DNA from: REEB85 sp018971455
Lineage (GTDB): Bacteria > Pseudomonadota > Alphaproteobacteria > Acetobacterales > Acetobacteraceae
DNA: 39,586 nt
Direction of reading: 5' to 3'
Assembly: GCA_028871195.1 (NCBI GenBank)
Contig: JAGWNT010000030.1
Coordinates: 1 to 39,586, forward strand
Program-made: the position numbers and the translations under genes
In this document: in pieces, positions 7,274-16,384 of the stretch
Numbering within the stretch: the stretch's first letter is position 1
Layout of the letters: every line of letters begins with the position of its first letter
The notes under the pieces: model-generated
What the model saw: the letters and a program-made list of their open reading frames with translations, nothing else
What the model was told of the DNA's origin: nothing
Database searches by the model: none

Positions 7274-8103
7274 CGCTTGATGTCCATGAGGTCGGCGAGC
7301 CCGTCTCCGGCAAGGCTGAAGGCCAGGCCCGCGAGCACGATGGCGGTGCCCGGGAACAGGCTGATCCACGGCGCCTGGGTGAAGAAGTTCTTGCCGTCGG
7401 CGATCAGCACGCCCCATTCCGCCGTGGGCGGCTGCGCGCCCAGGCCGAGATAGCCGAGGCTGGAGCCGAGCAGGATGGCCAGCGCCATGTCGGTGACCAT
7501 GTAGACCAGCACGGGACGGATCGCATTCGGCAGGATGTGGCGGAAGATGATGCGCGGCGTCGCGTAGCCCAGCACGTGGCAGGCGGCGATGTATTCGCCA
7601 CTCTTCTGCACCAGCACCTCGGCGCGGATCAGGCGGGCATAGAACACCCAGCCGACGATGGTGACGGCGATGTACATGTTGAGCAGCCCGGGCCCGAGAA
7701 TGGCGACGATGGCGATCACCAGCACGAGGAAGGGGAAGGTCACCACGAGATCGACGAGCCGGCCGAACAGCGCGTCGGCGATGCCGCCGTACCAGCCGAC
7801 CAGTAGGCCCACGAGGCTGCCCACAAGGGCCGGGAAGATGGTGGCGAGGAGCGCGATCTGCAGGTCGATCCGCGCGGCGAAGATGGTTCGCGAGAGCAGG
7901 TCGCGGCCGAACTGGTCGGTGCCGAAAAGGTGTGCCATCGAGGGCGGCGCGAGCAGGGCGGAGTAGTCGAAGCCCAGCGGGTCGTAGGGCGCCAGCAGCC
8001 CCGGCGCGAGCGCGCAGAGCAGCACCAGCAGGAGCAGGGCCGCGCCGGCCAGCAGCGGCGCGGGCAGATGCGCGATCCGCCGCATCGGCCGCGCGGCCAT
8101 CAT
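7270..8103 (-). CDS. Peptide/nickel-type ABC transporter permease (DppC type)
   Basis: This 277-residue inner-membrane permease has an N-terminal transmembrane helix (LLAGAALLLLVLLCALAPGLL), the DppC/OppC N-terminal motif HLFGTDQFGRDLLSR, and four to five further hydrophobic segments. The EAA loop is present as EYIAACHVLGYATPRIIFRHILPN, which docks onto the ATPases. The C-terminus has LGLGAQPPTAEWGVLI, typical of DppC. The start ATG 8103 overlaps the stop of the DppB-type gene (ATGA); ATGs at 8100 and 8085 are in frame. Confidence 0.94.
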   Translation of the reverse strand: MMAARPMRRIAHLPAPLLAGAALLLLVLLCALAPGLLAPYDPLGFDYSALLAPPSMAHLFGTDQFGRDLLSRTIFAARIDLQIALLATIFPALVGSLVGLLVGWYGGIADALFGRLVDLVVTFPFLVLVIAIVAILGPGLLNMYIAVTIVGWVFYARLIRAEVLVQKSGEYIAACHVLGYATPRIIFRHILPNAIRPVLVYMVTDMALAILLGSSLGYLGLGAQPPTAEWGVLIADGKNFFTQAPWISLFPGTAIVLAGLAFSLAGDGLADLMDIKR

Positions 8104-9038
8104 CGGCCGATCCGCGGGTCGAGCCACATCTGCACGATGTCGGTGACCAGGAAGGCGAGCGAGACGAGGATCGCCAGCACCAGCGTCAATGCCTGGATGA
8201 CCGGATAGTCGCGCGCGAAGATGGAATCGACCATCAGCCGCCCGACCCCGGGCACCGCGAAGACGCTTTCGGTGATCACCGCGCCGCCGAGCAGCGAGCC
8301 GACCTGCAGGCCGAGCAGCGTCACCGTGGCGATCAGCGCGTTGCGCAGGACGTGGCGCAGCAGGATGACGCGCCCGCGCAGCCCCTTGGCGCGCGCGAAA
8401 TCGACATATTCCGCCTCCAGCACCTGCAGGATGGAGGCGCGCAGGTTGCGCATGATGATGGCCGAAAGGCTGAGCGCCAGCGTCAGCGCCGGCAGGAACA
8501 GGTGATAGAGATGGTCGCCGAGGGTGGCGCCGTAGCCGCCGACCGGAAACACCCGCAGCCAGGCGGCGAAGACCGTCAGCAGCACCAGCCCGACATAGAA
8601 GATCGGCGAGGACAGGCCGACCTGAAAGACCGCGCGGATCAGCAGGTCGGGCCAGCGATTGGCCTTCGTGGCGGCGACGAAGGCCAGCGGCAGGGCCAGC
8701 ACGACGGCGATCACGACGGCCATGCCGGTCAGCATGAGGGTCACCGGCAGGCGCTCGGCGATCAGCCGCGTGACCGGAATCTGGAAGGCCAGCGACATGC
8801 CGAAATGCCCATGCAGGGCGGCGGCGGCGAAGGTCGCGAACTGGGCGAGGATCGAGCGGTCGAGGCCGAGCTGGTGCTTGAGATTGGCGATGGCGGCATC
8901 CGTGCCGCGGTCGCCCAGCATGGCGGAGACCACGTCGCCCGGCAGCAGCCGGGCCAGCACGAACACCGCGACCCCGATCAGCAGGAAGGTCGGGATGATC
9001 TGCACCAGCCGGCCGAGCAGCCAGCCGCCGCGGCTCAT
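8100..9038 (-). CDS. Peptide/nickel-type ABC transporter permease (DppB type)
   Basis: This 312-residue permease begins with the DppB/GsiC-type N-terminal helix (RLVQIIPTFLLIGVAVFVL), then the conserved RLLPGDVV and the LGLDRSILAQFATF segment. About six transmembrane helices are visible. The cytoplasmic EAA loop reads EYVDFARAKGLRGRVILLRHVLRNA. It ends with AFLVTDIVQMWLDPRIGR, the standard C-terminus of the family. The gene starts 28 bases after the binding-protein stop and overlaps the DppC-type gene by four bases. It forms the translocation pore with the DppC-type partner. Confidence 0.95.
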   Translation of the reverse strand: MSRGGWLLGRLVQIIPTFLLIGVAVFVLARLLPGDVVSAMLGDRGTDAAIANLKHQLGLDRSILAQFATFAAAALHGHFGMSLAFQIPVTRLIAERLPVTLMLTGMAVVIAVVLALPLAFVAATKANRWPDLLIRAVFQVGLSSPIFYVGLVLLTVFAAWLRVFPVGGYGATLGDHLYHLFLPALTLALSLSAIIMRNLRASILQVLEAEYVDFARAKGLRGRVILLRHVLRNALIATVTLLGLQVGSLLGGAVITESVFAVPGVGRLMVDSIFARDYPVIQALTLVLAILVSLAFLVTDIVQMWLDPRIGR

Positions 9039-9066
9039 GCCACGGCGGCCTTTTCAACGCGCGTCA

Positions 9067-10680
9067 TCACGCCTCGATATACGCCGTCTCGAAGATGTTG
9101 TTGCCGAGCGGAATCTGCACGAAGCCGCGGGCCTTCTTGCGAAAGGCGACGGGATAGGGCGTCTCGTACAGGTAGAGGATCGGCGCGGAGCCGTTGTAGA
9201 TATCCTGGATCTGCTTGTACTCGGCGGCCCGCTTCGCGGGATCGACCTCCTGCTGGCTTTGCAGGAACAGCGCGTCGACCTCCTTGTTGTCCCAGCCCGA
9301 ATGCAGCGATCCGATATTCGGGAAATAGGCGAAGTAGGAGGTGATCTCGCTGGGATCGGAAATGTCGTTGGTCCAGGCCGAGGTGCGCAGCGAGAAATCC
9401 CCGGCGCGATAGCGGGCCACCAGCGTGGGGTTGTCCATCTGCTCGATGGCGAGCGTGACGCCGATCTGCGCCCACATCTGCTGGATGGCGGTGAGGTTGT
9501 TGAGATAATCCTGGTTGCCGGCGAGCGAGATGCAGGACACCTCGAAGCCCTTGGCGAAGCCGGCCTCGGCCATCAGCTTCTTCGCGGTGGCGAGGTCGTA
9601 GGGGTAGAGCGGCTTCGGCCCGTCATAGAGCGGCGTGGTGGAGGACATGAACGAGCCCATCGGCTTGCCCAGGCCGAGCGTGGTGATGGCGATGATCGCC
9701 TCCTTGTTCACCGCGTAGTTCAGCGCCTGGCGAACCTTCTCGTTGGAGAGGGGATTGGCGGCGCCGTTCTTCAGCTTCGGCCGCACGTTCATCGTCAGGT
9801 AGGTGACCTTGGTAGACGGCCACAGCTCCATGCGCAGGTTCGGATCGGTCTGCAATTCCTTCACCCGCGAATAGGGCACGAACTCGGTGCCGTCCACCTC
9901 GCCGGCCTTGAGCTTGAGCAGGCGGGTCGCGTCATCGGGAATGATGACGAAATCGAGCTCGTCGAGGTAGGGCAGCGCGGACCCGTCGGCCGCCTTGTTC
10001 CAGTAATGCGGATTGCGCACCAGCTTCATCGACACGCCGCGTTGCCAGTCCACCAGCTGGAACGGGCCGGTGCCGACCGGCTTCGCGCCATAGGCCTTGG
10101 CCTTGTCGGCATCGGTGGCGCCGGCGGCCGCCTCGAACAGCTTCTGCGGCATGATGGCGGTGTTGAAGGTGGCCAGCGCCGGCAGGATACTGGGATCGGG
10201 ATGCTTGAGGCGCAGCACGACCGTGTCCGGCGCCGCGATCTCGACCTTGTCGATGGAGCTGACCAGATCGCTCCACGGTCCGATCTTCGGATTGCGCGCG
10301 CGCTCGAGCGACCAGGCGACGTCGCTGGCGGCGAGATCGGCACCGTCGGAGAATTTCACGCCGTGGCGCAGGGTCAGCGTCACCGTCTTCCCGGCATCCG
10401 TCACGGTCCATCTGGTCGCGAGGCCCGGCTCGATCGACATGCCGTCATTGGTCGGGCGCAGCAGCGTGTCGTAGATGTTGGTCATCACCCAGATATCGAC
10501 GTTGGCGTCGGTCATCACCGGGTCGAGGAACAGGCTGTCGGCGTAGCGGGCAAACACCATCTTGCCGCCGCGCACCGGGGCCGCCTGCGCCCCGTGGGGC
10601 AGGCCCAGCACGGGAACGGCCGCAAGCCCCGCGGCCACGCCGAACACTGCCCGTCGAGTCAATGGAAACGACTTGCTCAT
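9067..10680 (-). CDS. ABC transporter substrate-binding protein (family 5), probable Tat export
   Basis: This 537-residue periplasmic binding protein is the first gene of the transporter operon. The N-terminus SFPLTRRAVFGVAAGLAAV has a twin-arginine-like motif and hydrophobic core, with a likely cleavage after AQA near residue 33. The mature protein has the SBP_bac_5 pattern: LDPVMTDANVDIWVM, then VGTGPFQLVDWQRG, RNPHYWNKAADG, and VRQALNYAVNKEAI. The family binds peptides, nickel, opines or glutathione; the ligand cannot be read from the sequence. ATG 10680 is preferred because GAGG lies seven bases upstream; ATG 10692 is in frame. The 73-base gap to the upstream molybdenum-enzyme gene must hold its promoter if it has its own. 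Confidence 0.93.
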   Translation of the reverse strand: MSKSFPLTRRAVFGVAAGLAAVPVLGLPHGAQAAPVRGGKMVFARYADSLFLDPVMTDANVDIWVMTNIYDTLLRPTNDGMSIEPGLATRWTVTDAGKTVTLTLRHGVKFSDGADLAASDVAWSLERARNPKIGPWSDLVSSIDKVEIAAPDTVVLRLKHPDPSILPALATFNTAIMPQKLFEAAAGATDADKAKAYGAKPVGTGPFQLVDWQRGVSMKLVRNPHYWNKAADGSALPYLDELDFVIIPDDATRLLKLKAGEVDGTEFVPYSRVKELQTDPNLRMELWPSTKVTYLTMNVRPKLKNGAANPLSNEKVRQALNYAVNKEAIIAITTLGLGKPMGSFMSSTTPLYDGPKPLYPYDLATAKKLMAEAGFAKGFEVSCISLAGNQDYLNNLTAIQQMWAQIGVTLAIEQMDNPTLVARYRAGDFSLRTSAWTNDISDPSEITSYFAYFPNIGSLHSGWDNKEVDALFLQSQQEVDPAKRAAEYKQIQDIYNGSAPILYLYETPYPVAFRKKARGFVQIPLGNNIFETAYIEA

Positions 10681-10697
10681 GGGAGACCTCATGCTGT

Positions 10698-10722
10698 TGT
10701 TGGTGCGCAATAGCATCCAACA
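10698..10722. promoter_or_regulatory. Candidate operator upstream of the transporter operon
   Basis: TGTTGG (10698-10703) and CCAACA (10717-10722) form a 6-bp inverted repeat with a 13-base spacer, just upstream of the binding-protein gene and in the only non-coding gap before it. The spacing suits a dimeric helix-turn-helix regulator. No regulator gene lies next to the operon. Chance occurrence is possible. Confidence 0.3.
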
Positions 10723-10753
10723 CATTTTAAGTTTGAACTGTCCGGCCGGGCTG

Positions 10754-13090
10754 TCAACGCGCCGCCCCCGGCACGGGCCCCGCCGCGGGCTTCGGCGCGT
10801 CACGCAACGCCTGCCAGACGCGCTCGGCCGTCGCCGGCATGTCGAGATTGGCGACCCCGAGGGGCGCCAGCGCGTCCATCAGGGCGTTCATCACCGCCGG
10901 CGGCGCGCCGGCGGCCCCTGCCTCGCCGCAGCCCTTGACGCCGAGCGGGTTGCCCGGCGAGGCGGTCGCGAGGGTCGCGAGCGTGAGCGGCGGCAGCTCG
11001 TCGGCCCGCGGAATGGCATAGTCCATGAACGAGCCGCTCAGCACCTGGCCCGCGCCATCATGCACCACGCGCTCGCAGGCAGCCTGGCCGATGCCCTGCG
11101 CCACGCCGCCCTGCAACTGGCCTTCCAGCAGCAGCGGATTCAGCACGCGACCGAAATCATGCACCATGCTGTAGGCCTCCAGCGTCCAGGCGCCGGTATC
11201 GGGATCGAGCTCGATTTCGGCGACATGGCAGCCATTGGGGAAGGTCGGCCCGGCGGGCTTCCAGAATCCGGCGCCGCCCAGCACCGCCCCTTCGGCGAGC
11301 CGCGCGCCGACCTCGCGCCAGCCGACGCGGCGGTCGGTGCCGACGATGCTGAAGGCGCCGTCGGCGAAGGCGATGTCGGCGGGGGCCGCCTCCAGCGCGT
11401 CGGCGGCCAGCGGCAGCGCCTGGCGTACCAGATCGGCGCCGGCATCGGCGATCGCGGCCCCCCCGATCGGCAGCGAGGCCGAGCCGCCGGTGCCGTGGCC
11501 GGAGGCGATGCGGTCGGTATCGCCCTGGACCACGTCCACCTCCGCGACATCGAGCCCGAGCTGGCTGGCGACCAGCTGGGCATAGGCGGTCTCGTGCCCC
11601 TGCCCGTTGGACATGGTGCCGATCAGCACGGTGACGCGCCCGCTCGGCGCCAGCTCCAGCCAGGCATGCTCGGCCCAGCCGCCGCCGACCCGCTCGCAGT
11701 AATGGGCCAGGCCGAGGCCGCGCAGCAGGCCGCGCGCGGCCGAGGCCGCGCGGCGCGCGGCGAAGCCGGCGGCGTCCGCACGCGCCAGCCCGGCCGCCAG
11801 CATGGCCGGAAAATCGCCGCTGTCGTAGCGCAGGCCGAGCCCGGTCGCGTAGGGCAGCTCGGCCGGCGTGAGCAGGTTGCGCCGGCGCAGGTCCAGCCGG
11901 TCCATGCCCAGCACGCGCGCGGCATGATCGACGAGACGTTCGAGCAGATGCACCGCCTCCGGCCGCCCGGCGCCGCGATAGACCTCGGTGGGCGCGGTGT
12001 GGCTGAACCGGCCGGTGACCGCGACATGGATCGCCGGCAGCCGGTACACCCCGGCCAGGGCCGGCGTGTTGGTGGTGGGCGAGAGCTGACCCTTGGGCGC
12101 GAGATAGGCGCCGACGGCCGCCTCGGTGCGCACCCGCAGCGCGAGGAAGCTTCCCTCCGCATCGAGCGCCAGCTCGGCGGCCGAGACATTGTCGCGCGCC
12201 TGGTAATCCGACAGGAAGCCGTCGCTGCGCTCGCCGATCCAGGCCACAGCCCGGCCAAGCCGGCGCGCCGCCCAGAGCACCAGCACCTGCTCGGGATAGA
12301 GTGCGTTCTTGATGCCGAAACTGCCGCCGACATCGGCCACCAGCACCCGCACCGCGCCCTGCTCCACACCGAGCACGCCGGCCAGCGCCTCCTTCAGCCC
12401 GTGCGGCATCTGCGTGCCGGTGAGCAGGGTGTAGCGCCCGTCCTCGAAGCGGCCGATGGCGCCGCGCGTCTCCAGCGCCGAGACCTGGACGCGGTTGTTG
12501 ATGACGGGTAGGCGCACGACATGCGCGGCCCGCGCGAACCCCTCCGCCACCGCCGCCGCGTCACCGGCCGACCAGCGAAAGCAGACATTGTCCGGCGCCT
12601 CCACCCACACCGTGGGCGCGCCGGCGGCCGCGGCCTCGGCGGTGCCGCAGATGGCGGGCAGCGCCTCGTACTCCACCACCACACTCTCGCTCGCGTCGCG
12701 CGCCTGCGCCTCGGTCTCGGCGACGACCAGCGCCACGCTGTCGCCGACGAAGCGCACCATCTGGGGCGCGAGGGCCAGATGCGGCGGGCGGAACCCATAC
12801 TCGCCGCCATTCGGCGTGCCCGGCAGCAGATAGAGCTCGCCGCCGGCCGGAATGTCACCGAGCCCGTCGGCGGCGTACTCCGCGCCGGTCAGCACCGCCA
12901 GCACGCCGGGCATGCTGCGCGCGGCGGCGGCATCGATGCCCAGGATGCGGGCATGGGCGTGCGGGCTGCGGATCATCACCGCGCGCGCCGTGCCCGGCGC
13001 AACCTGGTCGGCCGTGAAGTGGCCGCGCCCGGTGAGCAGGCGGGTATCCTCCTTGCGCGGCATCGGCTGGCCGAAAGCGTTGGGTGTCAT
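10754..13090 (-). CDS. Molybdenum hydroxylase large subunit (xanthine dehydrogenase/CoxL family, form II motif)
   Basis: This 778-residue protein has the two aldehyde-oxidase/xanthine-dehydrogenase domains: the a/b hammerhead domain (about residues 15-130) and the Mo-pterin-binding domain. Visible cofactor motifs are GGSFGIKN (255-262), VYRGAGRPEA (370-379), SNGQGHETAYAQLVASQ and the C-terminal GEAGAAGAP with the expected catalytic glutamate near 723. The YRGAGR active-site loop marks form II enzymes; true aerobic CO dehydrogenases have a cysteine-containing loop, so CO oxidation is unlikely. Substrates of relatives are purines, aldehydes and N-heterocycles. No FAD (CoxM) or 2Fe-2S (CoxS) subunit gene lies beside it, so it must pair with subunits encoded elsewhere. 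ATG 13090 has AGGAG upstream. It lies directly upstream of the ABC operon on the same strand. Confidence 0.92.
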   Translation of the reverse strand: MTPNAFGQPMPRKEDTRLLTGRGHFTADQVAPGTARAVMIRSPHAHARILGIDAAAARSMPGVLAVLTGAEYAADGLGDIPAGGELYLLPGTPNGGEYGFRPPHLALAPQMVRFVGDSVALVVAETEAQARDASESVVVEYEALPAICGTAEAAAAGAPTVWVEAPDNVCFRWSAGDAAAVAEGFARAAHVVRLPVINNRVQVSALETRGAIGRFEDGRYTLLTGTQMPHGLKEALAGVLGVEQGAVRVLVADVGGSFGIKNALYPEQVLVLWAARRLGRAVAWIGERSDGFLSDYQARDNVSAAELALDAEGSFLALRVRTEAAVGAYLAPKGQLSPTTNTPALAGVYRLPAIHVAVTGRFSHTAPTEVYRGAGRPEAVHLLERLVDHAARVLGMDRLDLRRRNLLTPAELPYATGLGLRYDSGDFPAMLAAGLARADAAGFAARRAASAARGLLRGLGLAHYCERVGGGWAEHAWLELAPSGRVTVLIGTMSNGQGHETAYAQLVASQLGLDVAEVDVVQGDTDRIASGHGTGGSASLPIGGAAIADAGADLVRQALPLAADALEAAPADIAFADGAFSIVGTDRRVGWREVGARLAEGAVLGGAGFWKPAGPTFPNGCHVAEIELDPDTGAWTLEAYSMVHDFGRVLNPLLLEGQLQGGVAQGIGQAACERVVHDGAGQVLSGSFMDYAIPRADELPPLTLATLATASPGNPLGVKGCGEAGAAGAPPAVMNALMDALAPLGVANLDMPATAERVWQALRDAPKPAAGPVPGAAR

Positions 13091-13218
13091 GGCACTCCTT
13101 ATTCCCCGCCCGTTATGCAGCTAGGATGCCATAGTCGCGTGGGAAGTGGGCGCAAGCCCCGGATGGCGATGCGGGGCGCGCGCGGGTGATGGTGCGGCAT
13201 CGAAGAAGGACGGGAACG

Positions 13219-14256
13219 ATGAGCACGCTCGATGATGCACGCTGGGATCTGGTCAGCCGCCGCCAGCCGGCGGATTTTCTCTACGCAGTCACCACCATGG
13301 GCATCTATTGCTGCCCGGGCTGCCCGTCGCCGCGCCCGAAGCGGATGAATGTCCGCTATTTCGCGAACCCGAAAGCCGCCGAGGCGGCGGGCTTCCGCGC
13401 CTGCCGGCGGTGCGACCCGAAGGGCGAGCGGGCCGGCATCGCCGAGGCCGTGGTGCGCGATGCCTGCGCCTTCATGGAGGCGGAGGAGGCGATTCCCTCG
13501 CTCGAGGCCCTGGCCCGGCGCGCCGGCTACTCGCGATTTCACTTCCTGCGCCTGTTCCGCGACCACACCGGCCTGACCCCACGCAGCTACGCCGAGGGGG
13601 TGCGCGCGCGCCGGTTGCAGGCGCAGCTGGCAGCCGGCGCCCGCGTCGCCGATGCCGTGGCGGGCGCCGGATTCGGCTCCGAATCGCGGGTCTATGAGCA
13701 TACCGGGCGGCTGCTCGGCATGACGCCGGGGGCGCTGCGCCGGGGCGGCGCCGGCGAGACCATCCGCACCGCGCTGGCCGACTGCCCGTTCGGGCGGCTG
13801 CTGGTCGGCGCGACGGCGCAGGGGGTGTGCTTCCTCGGTTTCGCCGAACCCGATGACGCGCTGCTGGGCGATCTGCGCCGCCGTTTCCCGCGCGCCACCA
13901 TCTTGGCCGACGATGCGGGGCTGACCGAGACGGTGCAGGCGGTGGTCGACTTCATGGCCGCCCCGCGCGCCGGGCTGACCCTGCCGCTCGATCTGCGCGG
14001 CACAGCCTTCCAGCTGCGGGTGTGGGAGGCGCTGACCCGCATTCCGCCCGGCGAGACGCGCAGCTACGGCGAACTCGCGCGCATGATCGGCAAGCCGGCG
14101 GCGGTGCGCGCCGTCGCGCGGTCCTGCGCCACCAACCCGGTCTCTCTGGCCGTGCCGTGCCACCGCGTGGTCGGCGCCGACGGGGCGCTGACCGGCTATC
14201 GCTGGGGGGTGCCGCGCAAGCGGGCGCTGCTGGCGGCGGAGAAGGCTACGGCGTAG
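13219..14256 (+). CDS. ada: Ada: methylphosphotriester and O6-methylguanine-DNA methyltransferase / AraC-type regulator
   Basis: This 345-residue Ada has all three parts. The N-terminal zinc domain has Cys31, Cys35, Cys62 and Cys65 in the same spacing as in E. coli (38, 42, 69, 72). Cys31 (GIYCCPGC) is the expected methylphosphotriester acceptor; an additional Cys32 replaces the usual Arg. An AraC helix-turn-helix region follows (EALARRAGYSRFHFLRLFRDHTGLTP). The C-terminal methyltransferase domain has the acceptor PCHRV, Cys314, after NPVSLAV. It repairs alkylated DNA by suicidal transfer and should activate its own gene once methylated. ATG 13219 is chosen because AAGGA lies about nine bases upstream; GTG 13186 and ATG 13189 are in frame. 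It is divergent from the molybdenum-enzyme gene and overlaps the convergent GST gene by 11 bases. No alkB or alkA is adjacent. Confidence 0.95.
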   Translation: MSTLDDARWDLVSRRQPADFLYAVTTMGIYCCPGCPSPRPKRMNVRYFANPKAAEAAGFRACRRCDPKGERAGIAEAVVRDACAFMEAEEAIPSLEALARRAGYSRFHFLRLFRDHTGLTPRSYAEGVRARRLQAQLAAGARVADAVAGAGFGSESRVYEHTGRLLGMTPGALRRGGAGETIRTALADCPFGRLLVGATAQGVCFLGFAEPDDALLGDLRRRFPRATILADDAGLTETVQAVVDFMAAPRAGLTLPLDLRGTAFQLRVWEALTRIPPGETRSYGELARMIGKPAAVRAVARSCATNPVSLAVPCHRVVGADGALTGYRWGVPRKRALLAAEKATA

Positions 14257-14923
14257 CGCGCAGATCCTCCGTCCAGGTACCGGCGCGGCGCGCCTCCTCC
14301 TCATGGCCGGGCTCGCGCCAGGTCTCGGCGAGGCCGGCCGCGTACCAGTCGCGCATCGCCGGCAGGTCGCGCAGGCGCTGGGCATAGGCATCGGCGACGG
14401 GGTCGAGCGCCAGCCCGTAGGTCTGCGCGCGGAACGCGACCGGGGCGTAGAAGGCATCGGCGGCGGTGAAGTCCGCCCCGGCCAGGAACGGCCCGCCGAA
14501 GCGCTCCAGCCCCTCACGCCACAATGCGCTGAAGCGGGCGATGTCGGCCCACAGCGCGGCGGGCTGGTCATGCAGGCGGATGCGCAGCCCGCAATTATGG
14601 GTGCAGATCTCGCGCAGCGTGGCGAAGCCCGAATGCATCTCCGCCGCGGCGCACCTGGCCCAGGCCCGCGCCGCGTTCTCGCGCGGCCAGATTCCCGGGT
14701 GACGCTCGGCGAGGTATTCGGTGATGGCGAGCGAGTCCCACACCGTGATCGCGCCATCGACGAGGCACGGCACCTTCCCGGTCGGCGAGAAGGCGTGGAA
14801 ATCGGCACCGGCGCCGAACGGCACCAGGCGCTCGGCGAAGCCGATGCCCAGCGTGCGCATCAGCACCCAGGGGCGCAGCGACCAGGAGGAGTAGTTCTTG
14901 TTGCCGATATGAAGCGTGTACAT
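14246..14923 (-). CDS. Glutathione S-transferase family protein
   Basis: This 225-residue protein has an N-terminal thioredoxin-fold domain (MYTLHIGNKNYSSWSLRPW). The Ser-Ser-Trp-Ser segment is where GSTs carry the residue that activates glutathione, and SPTGKVPCLVDG with the following DSLAITEYLAE forms the glutathione-binding cis-Pro and Asp/Ser motif. A helical C-terminal domain follows (FTAADAFYAPVAFR). It is cytoplasmic, and the electrophilic substrate is unknown. ATG 14923 gives the canonical start; an ATG at 14941 would add six residues. It follows pyruvate kinase by 19 bases on the same strand, so it is probably the third gene of the glycerate kinase operon. Its 3' end overlaps the end of ada. 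Confidence 0.9.
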   Translation of the reverse strand: MYTLHIGNKNYSSWSLRPWVLMRTLGIGFAERLVPFGAGADFHAFSPTGKVPCLVDGAITVWDSLAITEYLAERHPGIWPRENAARAWARCAAAEMHSGFATLREICTHNCGLRIRLHDQPAALWADIARFSALWREGLERFGGPFLAGADFTAADAFYAPVAFRAQTYGLALDPVADAYAQRLRDLPAMRDWYAAGLAETWREPGHEEEARRAGTWTEDLRATP

Positions 14924-14942
14924 CGTCGCTGTTCCAGACAAG

Positions 14943-16376
14943 CTATTTCACATGGGCGACGCGCAGCGCGTTGGTCGTGCCGGGCTGGCCGAACGGCACG
15001 CCCGCGATGACGACGATCTCGCTGTCGCGCGGCGCCAGCCCCTCCTGCAAGGCATGGCGTACGGCCTTGTTGACCGTCTCGCTCATCGAATGGGCCTCCG
15101 GCGTAACCAGCGCATGCACGCCCCAGGCGACGGCGAGGCGGCGGGCGGTCTGCTCGGCGGGGGTGAGGCCGAGGATGGGCGCCTCCGGCCGCTCGCGCGC
15201 GGCGCGCAGCGCGGTGCTGCCCGAGGCGGTGAAGGCGCAGATCGCCGAGGCGGTGATGGTGTGCGCCACCTGGCGGGCGGCGGCGGCGATGGCATCGGCC
15301 GCCGAGTGCTCCGGCTCGGGCCGCGAGGCGTCGATGATGCTGCGCCAGCCGGGATCCTGCTCCACGCGCGCGACGATGCGGTCCATGATGTTGACCGCCT
15401 CGTAGGGAAACTGCCCGGCGGCGGTCTCGGCCGACAGCATCACCGCGTCCGCCCCGTCGAACACCGCGGTCGCCACGTCCGACGCCTCGGCGCGGGTGGG
15501 GGCCGGGGCGGTGATCATGCTCTCCAGCATCTGGGTGGCGACCACCACCGGCTTGCCGAGCTGGCGGGCGGCGCGGACGATGCGCTTCTGCGCCAGCGGC
15601 ACCTCCTCGGGCGGCAGTTCCACGCCGAGATCGCCGCGCGCCACCATCACCGCGTCCGACAGGGTGAGGATGGCGTCGAGATTGTCGAGCGCCTGGGGCT
15701 TTTCCATCTTGGTCATGATCCAGGCGCGCCCGGCGGCGATGTCGCGCGCCTCGGCGACATCCTCGGGGCGCTGAACGAAGGAGAGGCCGATGAAATCGAC
15801 GCCGTGCTCCAGCGCGAAGGCGAGGTCGAGCCGGTCCTTGGCGGTCAGCGCGGGGATCGGCAGCACCATGTCGGGCACGTTGACGCCCTTGCGGTCGGAG
15901 AGCGGACCGCCGACGGCGACCTCGGTCTCCAGGCGGTCCGGGCGCACATGGGTGACCCGCAGGCGCAGCTTGCCGTCATCGAGCAGCAGCGTGGTGCCGA
16001 TGGTGGCCGCGGCGATGATTTCGGGGTGCGGCAGGTTGACCCGCCGCGCGTCGCCCGGCGTCGGGTTGAGATCGAGCTGGAAGGTCTGCCCGGTCTGCAG
16101 CTGCACGCGCGCGCCGCCGAACGCGCCGACGCGCAGCTTGGGGCCCTGCACGTCGGCGAGGATGCCGATCGGCCGGTCGAAGCGGCGTTCGAGGTCGCGG
16201 ATCATGGCGATGCGGGCAGCGTGGTCGTCATGCGAGCCATGGCTGAAATTGAGGCGGAACACGTCGGCCCCGCCCTGGAACAGCCGCGCCAGCATCTCGG
16301 GCGTGGAGCTTGCCGGGCCGAGGGTGGCGATGATCTTGGTGCGGCGGCGGCGGCGGATTTTCAGATGCGCGGGCAT
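14943..16376 (-). CDS. pyk: Pyruvate kinase
   Basis: This 477-residue glycolytic enzyme converts phosphoenolpyruvate and ADP to pyruvate and ATP. It opens with RRRRTKIIATLGPASST and VFRLNFSHGSHDDH, which bind substrate. The magnesium/PEP-site helix is present as VMVARGDLGVELPPEEVP, and NKAVRHALQEGLAP lies in the C-terminal domain. ADVQGPKLRVGAF is the expected strand leading into the B domain. ATG 16376 with GAGGGA upstream is chosen; a TTG at 16388 overlaps the glycerate kinase stop as TTGA and is an alternative. It lies 8 bases after the glycerate kinase gene. Together the two would send glycerate through 2-phosphoglycerate, enolase and PEP to pyruvate. Confidence 0.95.
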   Translation of the reverse strand: MPAHLKIRRRRRTKIIATLGPASSTPEMLARLFQGGADVFRLNFSHGSHDDHAARIAMIRDLERRFDRPIGILADVQGPKLRVGAFGGARVQLQTGQTFQLDLNPTPGDARRVNLPHPEIIAAATIGTTLLLDDGKLRLRVTHVRPDRLETEVAVGGPLSDRKGVNVPDMVLPIPALTAKDRLDLAFALEHGVDFIGLSFVQRPEDVAEARDIAAGRAWIMTKMEKPQALDNLDAILTLSDAVMVARGDLGVELPPEEVPLAQKRIVRAARQLGKPVVVATQMLESMITAPAPTRAEASDVATAVFDGADAVMLSAETAAGQFPYEAVNIMDRIVARVEQDPGWRSIIDASRPEPEHSAADAIAAAARQVAHTITASAICAFTASGSTALRAARERPEAPILGLTPAEQTARRLAVAWGVHALVTPEAHSMSETVNKAVRHALQEGLAPRDSEIVVIAGVPFGQPGTTNALRVAHVK

Positions 16377-16384
16377 GCGGTCCC

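Noticed and set aside
7270..9057. One long open frame covering both permeases
   Set aside because: The 5' half is out of frame with the DppB-type gene and is a shadow; the real DppC-type gene begins at 8103.
10754..13090. Aerobic carbon monoxide dehydrogenase
   Set aside because: The active-site loop reads YRGAGR, not the cysteine-containing form I loop, and no CoxS or CoxM is adjacent.
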